Origin: an uncultured Bacillaceae bacterium
GTDB taxonomy: Bacteria > Bacillota > Bacilli > Caldalkalibacillales > Caldalkalibacillaceae
DNA: 10,253 nt
NCBI GenBank assembly: GCA_937967685.1
Contig: CALBTX010000212.1
Coordinates: 1 to 10,253 of the forward strand
Direction: 5' to 3'
A program made the translations under genes and the position numbers. Shown piece by piece: positions 1 through 6,286 of the stretch. The notes under the pieces are model-generated. The model was not told the DNA's origin. It saw nothing but the letters and a program-made list of their open reading frames with translations, and searched no databases. Numbering within the stretch: position 1 is the first letter of the stretch; every line of letters starts with the position of its first letter.

Positions 1-2
1 AT

Positions 3-302
3 TTACAAAACGAAAGGATAAAAAAACAACTGGATATGGAACGTGTCAAGTTTGCTTATCTTTCGGCACGCAAGCAACTGGGAGTCCCGGTTATGGCAAA
101 GCCGGGGACGAAAGCGTTCAGAGAGTACCTTTTGCATAAAGAAATTATATCGTCTTGCAAAAGTAACATTGCCTATGCTTTGGGACACATCAATTCGCAT
201 GTCCGTTATGGAAAGGGAGGAAAACACCGTGTTTTATCTGGCCGTGCAGGTTCTGACGAAAAAGGAATCCAGGATAGCGTGCATGATCGAAAAGGAAGGT
301 AA
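3..302 (+). CDS. Possible C-terminal part of an upstream gene, unrecognised
   Basis: This frame is open from the left edge of the window to a TAA at 300-302, so it may be the 3' end of a gene that starts outside. The first 75 or so residues are protein-like: charged and amphipathic (for example ERIKKQLDMERVKFAYLSAR), followed by AYALGHINSHVRYGKGG. The last 74 bases overlap the NusG-like gene in another frame, and there the composition becomes less convincing. An internal ATG at 36 has no clear ribosome binding site. I recognise no family. It could be a real gene with a long overlap, a decayed gene, or chance. Seen: the open frame only; everything else is inference. Confidence 0.3.
   Translation, partial: LQNERIKKQLDMERVKFAYLSARKQLGVPVMAKPGTKAFREYLLHKEIISSCKSNIAYALGHINSHVRYGKGGKHRVLSGRAGSDEKGIQDSVHDRKGR
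213..220 (+). promoter_or_regulatory. Ribosome binding site fixing the NusG-like start
   Basis: AAGGGAGG lies 8 bases upstream of the GTG at 229. This spacing selects GTG 229 over the in-frame starts upstream (GTG 43, ATG 199, ATG 208), and the resulting protein begins exactly where an NGN domain should. Confidence 0.75.
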
Positions 303-858
303 ACGTCACGGTGTCAAATTGGATGTTTTTGTGCCGGGGAAAGATGTCAGCAAGTATGGCGAAAAAAAAGTGGATGGAATACATGTTGCAGAGCTTCCCG
401 GCTACGTCTTTGTTGGTTTTGAGCGTTGGGAAGACCGGCTGTACCGTATAATCAAGGACACTTATGGGGTTATACGTGTATTGATGGGGCAATTAATCCC
501 GCACCATGTATGGCGAAAAGGGGACAAAAGACCCAAATATACATATTATGGCACCGGCATCATGTCTAAAGACAAACTGGTTCCCTGGATGTCCCGTTCA
601 GAAGATGAGGTGGCAGTGGAAATTACTGAGGATAAAGAGGAACTGGCAGAAAGGCTGAAGCATCAAATCGCTAAATGCAGAGAATTTGTTGAGCAAAAGA
701 GGACAAGAACAAAACGGTGGTTAGCCGTGTCGGTCCATTTGGTCAAAGATCTTTTCGATAACGCGACCCTTGAATTTTTGATGAACGAAAGGGGGACAGG
801 TTTCAGAAGGATTTGGAACAGATTATCCATGTACTTAAATGAGAAAATGGTCTGTTGA
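229..858 (+). CDS. NusG-like (NGN domain) transcription elongation/antitermination protein, no KOW domain seen
   Basis: The 209-residue product starts with a typical NGN fold pattern: MFYLAVQVLTKKESR at 1-15 (first strand, then the helix that begins with basic residues), VFVPGKD at 33-39, LPGYVFV at 56-62 (the most diagnostic NusG-family motif), and IKDTYGVIRVLMG at 75-87. NusG-family proteins bind RNA polymerase and alter pausing and termination; specialised paralogues such as RfaH and LoaP act on particular long operons. NusG normally ends in a KOW domain. Here the residues from about 120 on are instead charged and helical (EVAVEITEDKEELAERLKHQIAKCREFVEQKR) and then basic, with no KOW signature that I can see. 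GTG 229 is chosen for its AAGGGAGG site. The gene lies upstream of a long co-directional gene chain, so an operon-specific antiterminator role is plausible but inferred. Confidence 0.78.
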   Translation: MFYLAVQVLTKKESRIACMIEKEGKRHGVKLDVFVPGKDVSKYGEKKVDGIHVAELPGYVFVGFERWEDRLYRIIKDTYGVIRVLMGQLIPHHVWRKGDKRPKYTYYGTGIMSKDKLVPWMSRSEDEVAVEITEDKEELAERLKHQIAKCREFVEQKRTRTKRWLAVSVHLVKDLFDNATLEFLMNERGTGFRRIWNRLSMYLNEKMVC

Positions 859-1051
859 GTAGGTTAAAGTATTGGCCGTATTTGGACCTGTCAGTTGTGA
901 GACGGATTTCATTGCGAGGGTTGCGTTAAAGCAGGCGGATAATTGTGACGGTGTGGTAAACAAAACTGAATCGATTACTGCTACTGCCTGAATCTGTTCC
1001 GGATTGTGGGATAGCGAAGCTATGCTCAATTGATAACCATTATTTTCCAAC

Positions 1052-1063
1052 AGAAGGAGGTGA
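1052..1063 (+). promoter_or_regulatory. Strong ribosome binding site for the RecD2-like gene
   Basis: AGAAGGAGGTGA is close to perfect anti-16S complementarity and ends 5 bases before GTG 1069. It places the start at 1069 rather than at the in-frame TTG at 1030, which would leave this site inside the gene. Confidence 0.85.
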
Positions 1064-1068
1064 CTTTT

Positions 1069-3282
1069 GTGTCAAAGTGTTTACAGGGCGAACTTGGCCG
1101 TATTATCTACCGCAACGATGATTTTCTCATTGCGCTCCTAATAACCGATGATGGCCAACATATCGTAAAGGGATCAGTACTTGGCGTAGAAAAGGGCGAA
1201 AAAATCATGGTACATGGCGAATGGTCGGTACATCCAAGGTATGGTCGACAGTTTGAAATAGAGCGGTGGGAGCGTCCCCTTCCAGCCACAAAAGAACAGG
1301 CGATTGCCTTCCTCTCAAGCGGATTGATTAAAGGTTGCGGCCCTAAACGGGCCAAAGTGATCGTTAACCATTTGGGAGCGTCTGCTGTTGAAGTGATGAT
1401 GGAACAGGGTGAATCCGCCATCCGGCACATCAAGGGCATAGGGGAAAAGAATGCCCGTACCATTATTAAAAGCGTAAAATCCAATTTTGAAGTACAGAAA
1501 ATCATTGGTAAACTCAGCCAGTACGGAATCAGCACAAACATGGCTATGAAAATTTACAAAGAGTTTGGTTCAAACACCGTCAGTGTGGTCAAGGAAAACC
1601 CGTACCTGCTTACAAAGCTGGACTTGGTTGGTTTTCTGAAGGCAGATGAGATCGCAAGAAAAGTGGGCGTATCTCCCTTATCCGGCTATCGGGTAGAGGC
1701 GTGTGCCGACTATGTGCTGAAAGAGAAATGTTTGTCACTGGGACATTGTTATCTGCCGGAAAACGAACTGATAGAACAGACACTTAAAGTTTTAAACCAT
1801 AACCAGTCGGAAAACGAGCAAGTCACATGGGAGGATGTGAGTCGATCCATTTACCAGTTGGAACTCAAAGGGCGGTTGATCTTTGAGGAAGGTTCTGTTT
1901 ATCCCAAGTACTTACACACATATGAGACACTCACGGCCTGCAAACTGTCAAAACTGACAGATTGCCGGGATGGGGACGGAGCGATGCCTGAACAACTGGA
2001 CGCATGGATCAAGGATTATCAACGCAGAAACGGCATTGTTCTGGCGGAACGGCAACGGGACGCCATTCGACGGTTATTGGCGTACAATGTCCTTATCCTG
2101 ACAGGCGGACCTGGTACTGGGAAGACAACAGTCACGAAGGCCTTGATCGACATTTATCGACAAAAGAACAGGGATGCTTATATTGGCTTATGTGCCCCAA
2201 CGGGAAGGGCAGCACGGAGACTGGCTGAAATTACAGAAATGGGGGCATCCACCATCCATTCCATGATCGGTTTCCGGCAAGGGGAGGAACCCGAATACGA
2301 CCGGCACAACCCGTTACCCTATGACTTCATCATCGTGGATGAAGTGTCCATGATGGATATTCAGTTGGCCCATTTTCTTTTGGAAGCTGTTAAACCGGGA
2401 ACCAAAGTCCTGTTTGTGGGAGACGTGGATCAGTTGCCATCTGTCAATCCGGGTAATTTCCTGAAAGATATGATTGAAGCCGGTATACCAACGGTCAGGC
2501 TCACGGAAATCTTCCGGCAGGCACAGGAGAGTCAGATAGTCGTCAATGCCCACCGGGTCAATCAGGGTCTTCCTGTTGTCATCGACGAGGCGAAAAAGGA
2601 TTTTTACTTTATCCACCAGGAAAAGCCGGAATATATCGCTCAATTGATCAAAAAAAGCGTTCTCCGTTTCGTGCAGTTAGGTTACCGTATTGAGGACATT
2701 CTCGTTTTAAGCCCCATGAAAAAAGGGGTGATCGGGACAAAAGAATTGAACCGCATTTTGCAGGAGGCCGTCAATCCCGCCCATCCTTCCAAAGACGAAT
2801 GGAAAGTGGGAAAGACCATTTTCCGTCAGGGAGACAAGGTGATCCACACCAAAAACAACCGGAAGAAGGGCCTGAATAACGGTGAGATGGGCGTTGTGAA
2901 ACGTGTAGGTGTTTATTATGACGAGGACGGACAAGCCCATGAAGCATTGTATTGCACTTTTATGGGGCAGGAAGTGTTCTACCTCAAAGATGAATTGAAG
3001 GAACTACAATTGGCCTATTGTATCACTATTCACAAGTCTCAAGGTGGTCAGGCCCCTATCGTAATCATGCCGGTTTCCACAAGCCACTACATTATGCTGG
3101 CAAGAAATTTGATCTATACAGGCATGACAAGGGCTGAACAGAAAGTGGTCATGATTGGGACCAAAAAGGCCCTTAATATAGCCATTCGTAACAACAAGAT
3201 CGCCGAACGGAACACTAAACTAACAGAACGGTTGATCAATGGATTGGCAGAGGTTGTGCCTGAAAAAGAGGTGGTTCCATGA
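1069..3282 (+). CDS. recD2: RecD2-like SF1B 5'-3' DNA helicase
   Basis: The 737-residue protein has the architecture of stand-alone RecD2 (RecD/TraA subfamily): an N-terminal OB-like segment (about 1-70), tandem helix-hairpin-helix repeats (about 80-165, including KGIGEKNARTIIKSV), then a superfamily 1B helicase core. Visible motifs are Walker A GGPGTGKT (346-353), Walker B VDEVSMMD (D424, E425), motif III GDVDQLPSVNPG (451-462), motif IV LTEIFRQ, motif V-region ITIHKSQG (652-659) and motif VI with TGMTRAEQ (R688). RecD2 helicases unwind DNA 5' to 3' with ATP and act in repair or recombination outside RecBCD. It is close to usual RecD2 length and looks intact. Its stop overlaps the next gene's ATG (ATGA), so the two are probably translationally coupled. 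Its setting suggests an element-borne copy rather than the chromosomal housekeeping one; that is inference. Confidence 0.93.
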   Translation: MSKCLQGELGRIIYRNDDFLIALLITDDGQHIVKGSVLGVEKGEKIMVHGEWSVHPRYGRQFEIERWERPLPATKEQAIAFLSSGLIKGCGPKRAKVIVNHLGASAVEVMMEQGESAIRHIKGIGEKNARTIIKSVKSNFEVQKIIGKLSQYGISTNMAMKIYKEFGSNTVSVVKENPYLLTKLDLVGFLKADEIARKVGVSPLSGYRVEACADYVLKEKCLSLGHCYLPENELIEQTLKVLNHNQSENEQVTWEDVSRSIYQLELKGRLIFEEGSVYPKYLHTYETLTACKLSKLTDCRDGDGAMPEQLDAWIKDYQRRNGIVLAERQRDAIRRLLAYNVLILTGGPGTGKTTVTKALIDIYRQKNRDAYIGLCAPTGRAARRLAEITEMGASTIHSMIGFRQGEEPEYDRHNPLPYDFIIVDEVSMMDIQLAHFLLEAVKPGTKVLFVGDVDQLPSVNPGNFLKDMIEAGIPTVRLTEIFRQAQESQIVVNAHRVNQGLPVVIDEAKKDFYFIHQEKPEYIAQLIKKSVLRFVQLGYRIEDILVLSPMKKGVIGTKELNRILQEAVNPAHPSKDEWKVGKTIFRQGDKVIHTKNNRKKGLNNGEMGVVKRVGVYYDEDGQAHEALYCTFMGQEVFYLKDELKELQLAYCITIHKSQGGQAPIVIMPVSTSHYIMLARNLIYTGMTRAEQKVVMIGTKKALNIAIRNNKIAERNTKLTERLINGLAEVVPEKEVVP

Positions 3283-4121
3283 GTGTTATGCACGACATCC
3301 GAAAGGAATCCGGCGGGTTTTGCGAATACATTGATCCGGACACGGGCCTTCGTTGCAATCAGCCGGCCCCCGGTGAACCACACCACATTCGCACCAGAGG
3401 GGCTGGCGGTAAGGATGTTCGGGAGAATCTGATTCACCTGTGTGGGGTTCACCATGCACAGATACACGGCGGAAACATTGACCGCCACCATCTTATTGTG
3501 GCGGTGGCTCGGAGGGAAAACAAGACCGTTGATGAGATGTACGACACGCTGAAACTGATACAACCGGAAAATATCCGGCCTATTAACGAACCGGCCAGCG
3601 ATCCTTCTCTGGAAGAATTGCTGACTGCTTACGTTCAAGTGGAGGAAAGCGAGCAGGAGGCCCGTTGGATCAAGGGCCAACTGTTGGATGAAATGTTCAA
3701 ACGGGGAGTCAAACAGACGTGGCTCTCGTCCCAATTGGGGATCAGCCCGGCGCAGATCAGGGAACTGGTCAAGGTGTACAGGGCTTTTCCTAAGCCGGAG
3801 ATGAGGATACCGTCCCTAAGCTGGTATCATCATCGGGTGGCCGCCAATTCGCCCGATCCTTCAAAATACATTCAGAAAGCCAATGACGAGGGGCTTTCGA
3901 CAAGAGAACTGAGGAAAAAGATATTGGAAGACGAAGGCAAGGGACGTATTGTCCGAACCGAAACGGAACAGCAGTTAGAGCATGCCAAACGAATCTATCA
4001 GCAGGTGGAAGAAATCATCCGAATAGGCGGGGAGCCTGCCGACTGGCTTAAAGGTCAGATGGCGGCTCTTTTTGATTGGCCAAAGGAGGTGCAACATGAC
4101 GACATCGCAACGTACAGCTAA
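3279..4121 (+). CDS. HNH endonuclease domain fused to a ParB/KorB-like helix-turn-helix region
   Basis: The 280-residue product has two parts. Residues 15-63 form an HNH/treble-clef nuclease pattern: C15, C26, then PHHIRTRGAGG (H35, H36), N50, C55 in LIHLCGVHH (H58, H59) and H63. These supply the expected metal-binding Cys/His and the H-N-H catalytic set. Residues about 115-215 look like a ParB/KorB-type DNA-binding helical region: WLSSQLGISPAQIRELVKVY is a helix-turn-helix, and SLSWYHHRVAAN with the following KANDEGLSTRELRKKI resembles the SxxHxRxVA...GxSxRELR pattern of plasmid and phage proteins. The likely role is sequence-guided DNA nicking or cleavage, but the target is unknown. It overlaps recD2 by four bases and the next small gene by 26 bases. 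Confidence 0.8.
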   Translation: MSVMHDIRKESGGFCEYIDPDTGLRCNQPAPGEPHHIRTRGAGGKDVRENLIHLCGVHHAQIHGGNIDRHHLIVAVARRENKTVDEMYDTLKLIQPENIRPINEPASDPSLEELLTAYVQVEESEQEARWIKGQLLDEMFKRGVKQTWLSSQLGISPAQIRELVKVYRAFPKPEMRIPSLSWYHHRVAANSPDPSKYIQKANDEGLSTRELRKKILEDEGKGRIVRTETEQQLEHAKRIYQQVEEIIRIGGEPADWLKGQMAALFDWPKEVQHDDIATYS

Positions 4122-4245
4122 CAGATGTTTTTTGTATTTCAGGTTTGGCAAAGGAGAAAGGGGTTGCCACAACTGCCTGTGGGTTCGATCCTGCAAGAAG
4201 CACGGATGCCACATTCTGCCCAAAAAAAGAGGTGAAGTGCCGTGA
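4096..4245 (+). CDS. Small Cys/His-rich protein (49 residues), probable zinc-binding
   Basis: This short gene begins at ATG 4096, five bases after a strong AAAGGAGGT site (4082-4090), and ends with a TGA at 4243-4245. Its start lies inside the 3' end of the HNH gene, and its stop overlaps the GTG of the next gene (GTGA), so it sits in a coupled gene chain. The 49-residue product is basic and carries C11, C24, C27, C33 and C38 plus H25, H36 and H39. The run CHNCLWVRSCKKHGCH is a dense potential metal-binding cluster of zinc-knuckle type. I recognise no named family. Nucleic-acid binding or a partner role for its neighbours is inference. The precise start/stop overlaps and the strong ribosome site argue that it is translated. 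Confidence 0.7.
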   Translation: MTTSQRTANRCFLYFRFGKGERGCHNCLWVRSCKKHGCHILPKKRGEVP

Positions 4246-4898
4246 AAGAGGCATGGGATCAAGCTGAACGTAACGCAAGGGAAAGAGACTTATTGAACAG
4301 TCATATTAACCTTGATGTTGTCAATCAAGAAGAGCAGAAGGCGAATGAGAAAGGGTTTGTGATAGTCAAAAAGAAGGAAACAAACAGTGCCGGGTTTGTG
4401 CAGACGCTGAAAGGCAACATCCGGGTTTTAATCGAGAAGGATTACCTGTCATTTAACGAGCTTGGCTTTTTGATTGGGATGACCGATCTGTACGAGATGC
4501 ATTCAAACGCCATCGTACACCCGGAAACCAAACGGTTTATGTCCGTGAGTGAGATCGCAGAGTGCTTGAACTGTACAAGAGAACATGTAAGCAAGATAAT
4601 TAACAAACTCATAGAGAAGGGGATCGTCTATGAGTTTGCCAATACTGATGAGATACGAGAATTCGGGCGTCCAGTAACCGAACGTCCTCTTTTTGTTAAT
4701 CCGGAGATCGTGTTTTGCGGAGAGCGAAACAGAATCAACCCCACGTTGGCCCGACTCGCTATGCGGTATGACAAGCTGGAAAAGAAAGGGGTGTTACTGG
4801 AATGGAAAGTGTGGCTCCATAGTGGAAAGGAGTACGGGAAGCTCGTCAAGCGCAAAACATTCCTGAAATATAAGAAAGAGCAAAAATCGAAAAAATAA
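4242..4898 (+). CDS. Winged helix-turn-helix DNA-binding protein, RepL/MarR-like
   Basis: The 218-residue product carries a clear winged-helix region at about 100-155: MSVSEIAECLNCTREHVSKIINKL gives a helix-turn-helix, followed by a GIVYEF strand and a wing. The segment before it (FVQTLKGNIRVLIEKDYLSFNELGFLIGM) and NSAIVHP-like HPETKRF resemble Bacillota plasmid and phage proteins annotated as MarR-like or RepL-like replication proteins, which bind DNA through this fold. The N-terminus is charged and helical and the C-terminus is strongly basic (KYKKEQKSKK). GTG 4242 is chosen for the overlap with the preceding stop. Two tandem palindromes (4965-5006) begin 67 bases after the stop and are natural candidate binding sites. 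Replication initiator versus transcription regulator cannot be decided from sequence alone. Confidence 0.65.
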   Translation: MKEAWDQAERNARERDLLNSHINLDVVNQEEQKANEKGFVIVKKKETNSAGFVQTLKGNIRVLIEKDYLSFNELGFLIGMTDLYEMHSNAIVHPETKRFMSVSEIAECLNCTREHVSKIINKLIEKGIVYEFANTDEIREFGRPVTERPLFVNPEIVFCGERNRINPTLARLAMRYDKLEKKGVLLEWKVWLHSGKEYGKLVKRKTFLKYKKEQKSKK

Positions 4899-4964
4899 CC
4901 CTATAAATCGACATGTATAATTTGAGGAAACCCTTGCCGTACAAGGGATTGGAGTAAAAAAGAA

Positions 4965-5006
4965 GTGTGAATTATCGTTCACACATGTGTGAACAATCGT
5001 TCACAC
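4965..5006. repeat. Two tandem 20-base palindromes, 22-base period (iteron or operator)
   Basis: Unit 1 (4965-4984) and unit 2 (4987-5006) each have arms GTGTGAA and TTCACAC around six bases (TTATCG and CAATCG). They differ at only two positions, are separated by AT, and the junction TTCACACATGTGTGAA (4978-4993) is itself a perfect palindrome. A 22-base period puts both units on the same face of the helix, as expected for a cooperative dimer-binding operator or iteron. Unit 2 also contains GAAC-N4-GTTC, the core of the Gram-positive LexA/DinR box, with unit 1 one base off. Likely binders are the winged-helix protein encoded just upstream or host LexA; neither is proven. Confidence 0.85.
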
Positions 5007-5312
5007 CTCATATTGGCCAAAAACCTTGTCAAATCAATGTTTATGACGTTTTGGCTGGTCGCCCCTATTCTCACTCTCTAAGTATACAATCGACTTCCGG
5101 AAAATGGGAAATACGATCAAAGGCGTGTTTTTTTGATGGCAACCATCCCGTGGCTCCATGTCCACGTACAAAGGTTTCGCTATACCGTGGCGTATCCGGT
5201 GGGAAACAAAGACGCGTAAACGGCCTGAATGGCAAGGAAATGGTAAAAAGCCTGATACCTCACACCACTTCTTTTGCAGGTGCTTCTGTTGCGAAAAAAA
5301 TATTCTTTCAAA

Positions 5313-5441
5313 GGGCTGGTGAGGGAACGGGAAAAGTGGCTTGTCCAGCCCAAAAAGACTGGAACCTGGTAGGGGACATTTGGGGCTGGAGACAGATGTT
5401 TCCGATGGGTGAGTCTGTTTCAGTCTTCGCCTTCCAGCCCC
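5313..5441 (+). repeat. Two tandem hairpins sharing the same stem sequence; possible RNA switch
   Basis: Hairpin A pairs GGGCTGG (5313-5319) with CCAGCCC (5345-5351). Hairpin B pairs GGGGCTGGA (5382-5390) with TCCAGCCCC (5433-5441); both stems are perfect. Because the stems are identical in their core, the right arm of A can instead pair with the left arm of B (5344-5351 with 5383-5390), destroying both hairpins. AAGACTG (5355-5361) can also pair with CAGTCTT (5421-5427), which with hairpin B would make a pseudoknot. Hairpin B ends 45 bases before the ribosome site of the 5501 gene and has no T-run, so it is not an ordinary terminator. Confidence 0.65.
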
Positions 5442-5500
5442 TCAGAGCTTCCGTTGGCTAAACGATTCCAGTTAGGCATACCACGAAAAGGAGGGGAAAT

Positions 5501-5896
5501 TTGGGTACCAACTTTCTTTCCAAAGACCATGCGGTTCACTTTGGCCAATTGCGTTCCATGTTGCCTGAACGGTACAGAAACAACAAAGAGCATTTGACAC
5601 TCGTCTACCTCATCAGCGGAAATGAAGAACTGAGACAGAAAGCATTCCCGTACTACAAGCCGGACAAGGGGGTGTTTGAATTTACGGAGATGTTTGCCGA
5701 GCAGGATTTTTCAAGTGGTATGCGTATACTGGCAAAGCTGGCAGTGGTTTTGTACAACCGGGGGATGGAAGTGACGGTCAATGAATTGTTCAAACTGGAT
5801 GTTCATAATCTGGAATTGGCTTTGGAAGCGATCCGGTTCAGATTAACGACACACGAAAGGGGGTGTTCAGTTGGGCATTCTGAAACAGTTGAATGA
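5501..5896 (+). CDS. DUF6075-like small protein of unknown function
   Basis: The start is a TTG preceded by a strong AAAAGGAGGGG site (5487-5497). The 131-residue product begins MGTNFLSKDHAVHFGQL and includes LTLVYLISGNEELRQKA, FEFTEMFAEQDFSSGMRIL and AKLAVVLYNRG, which resembles a small family found on Bacillota phages and plasmids (DUF6075) in which a leading LNKEH-like motif and an LxxILAGNEDL-like motif are typical. That match is from memory of the family pattern, so it is moderate. It is soluble and mixed helical, with no catalytic motif that I can name. Its last 26 bases overlap the next gene, which suggests translational coupling. The structured region before it may control its expression. 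Confidence 0.7.
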   Translation: MGTNFLSKDHAVHFGQLRSMLPERYRNNKEHLTLVYLISGNEELRQKAFPYYKPDKGVFEFTEMFAEQDFSSGMRILAKLAVVLYNRGMEVTVNELFKLDVHNLELALEAIRFRLTTHERGCSVGHSETVE

Positions 5897-6257
5897 CCAG
5901 TTTCAAGCGTTGGAAGTCATGCGGAAACAGTTTGACGAATCGGTATGGATGGTTCAGTTCTGGCATATCTACAACGCCAAAGGTGGTCCTGAACATTTTT
6001 TCAGGTTCGCCCATTTAGAGAAACGTGTCTGCATTTTGGTTGACGTAAAAGCGTGTGATGTATCCAAACTGGATGTATACCAACTCATAGCTTTAGCAGA
6101 ACACATCCGGATGCTGGCAGAAACGAGCAGAGTCGTTTTTCCGTACGAAGAGATGACGGACGAACGTTTTGCGTCATGTTTGGCTGACAAAACATCATTG
6201 CCCGGTTTTGCCGCATGTTGTCTTTCATCTAGGGAGATACAGGACATTGTGGCTTAA
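5871..6257 (+). CDS. Unrecognised small protein, coupled to the DUF6075-like gene
   Basis: The start is TTG 5871, with GAAAGGGGGTG (5855-5865) just upstream inside the preceding gene; this gives 128 residues ending at the TAA at 6255-6257. I recognise no family. The product is soluble with a helical N-terminus (LKQLNDQFQALEVMRKQF), an aromatic stretch (VWMVQFWHIYNAKGGPEHFFRF), a hydrophobic strand CILVDVKACDV, and a helical second half ending in CCLSSREIQDIV. The three Cys residues near the middle and end are not arranged as a zinc motif. The 26-base overlap with the gene before it and the rusA ribosome site running through its stop place it in one transcript with both neighbours. It could be an accessory DNA-metabolism or regulatory protein, but nothing in the sequence shows this. 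Confidence 0.7.
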   Translation: MGILKQLNDQFQALEVMRKQFDESVWMVQFWHIYNAKGGPEHFFRFAHLEKRVCILVDVKACDVSKLDVYQLIALAEHIRMLAETSRVVFPYEEMTDERFASCLADKTSLPGFAACCLSSREIQDIVA

Positions 6258-6267
6258 GGAGGGAGGT
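6256..6267 (+). promoter_or_regulatory. Ribosome binding site of rusA; argues for a non-canonical start
   Basis: AAGGAGGGAGGT overlaps the stop of the previous gene. It lies 20 bases before the first canonical start (GTG 6287), too far for normal use, but 8 bases before an in-frame ATC at 6275. Confidence 0.6.
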
Positions 6268-6286
6268 AGAAACAATCAAGATTATT

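Larger units (their letters stand above)
4899..5500 (+). other. About 600 bases without a convincing gene; rich in inverted repeats
   Basis: No reading frame here has both a ribosome site and a protein-like sequence. From left to right I see: TATAAT at 4916-4921, without a good -35; CCCTTG/CAAGGG (4931-4936 with 4942-4947), with no T-run; the tandem palindromes at 4965-5006; GCCAAAA/TTTTGGC (5016-5022 with 5049-5055); GATGG/CCATC with a 3-base loop (5135-5147); CGTGG/CCACG (5149-5153 with 5162-5166), where CCACG could instead pair with CGTGG at 5186-5190; and the duplicated GGGCTGG hairpins (5313-5441). The density of stems, some mutually exclusive, suggests a structured RNA, a replication origin or a long regulated leader for the 5501 gene. 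I matched no known RNA or riboswitch motif. Confidence 0.5.

Noticed and set aside
835..1050. 71-residue minus-strand open frame before recD2
   Set aside because: No ribosome site or recognisable motif, and it overlaps the 3' end of the NusG-like gene.
4931..4947. CCCTTG/CAAGGG hairpin as a terminator for the winged-helix gene
   Set aside because: The stem is six pairs and no T-run follows; it may only be part of the structured region.
4965..5006. Tandem repeats considered as a CRISPR array or a CRP site
   Set aside because: There are only two units with a 2-base gap, so no spacers. The CRP consensus has TGTGA and TCACA six bases apart; here they are eight apart.
5381..5442. Hairpin B considered as a Rho-independent terminator
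   Set aside because: The perfect 9-pair stem is followed by CAGAGC and no T-run, so regulatory or structural roles fit better.
4967..5461. 164-residue plus-strand open frame in the gap
   Set aside because: It starts inside the palindromes, has no ribosome site, and its composition does not look like a protein; the region is better explained by inverted repeats and hairpins.
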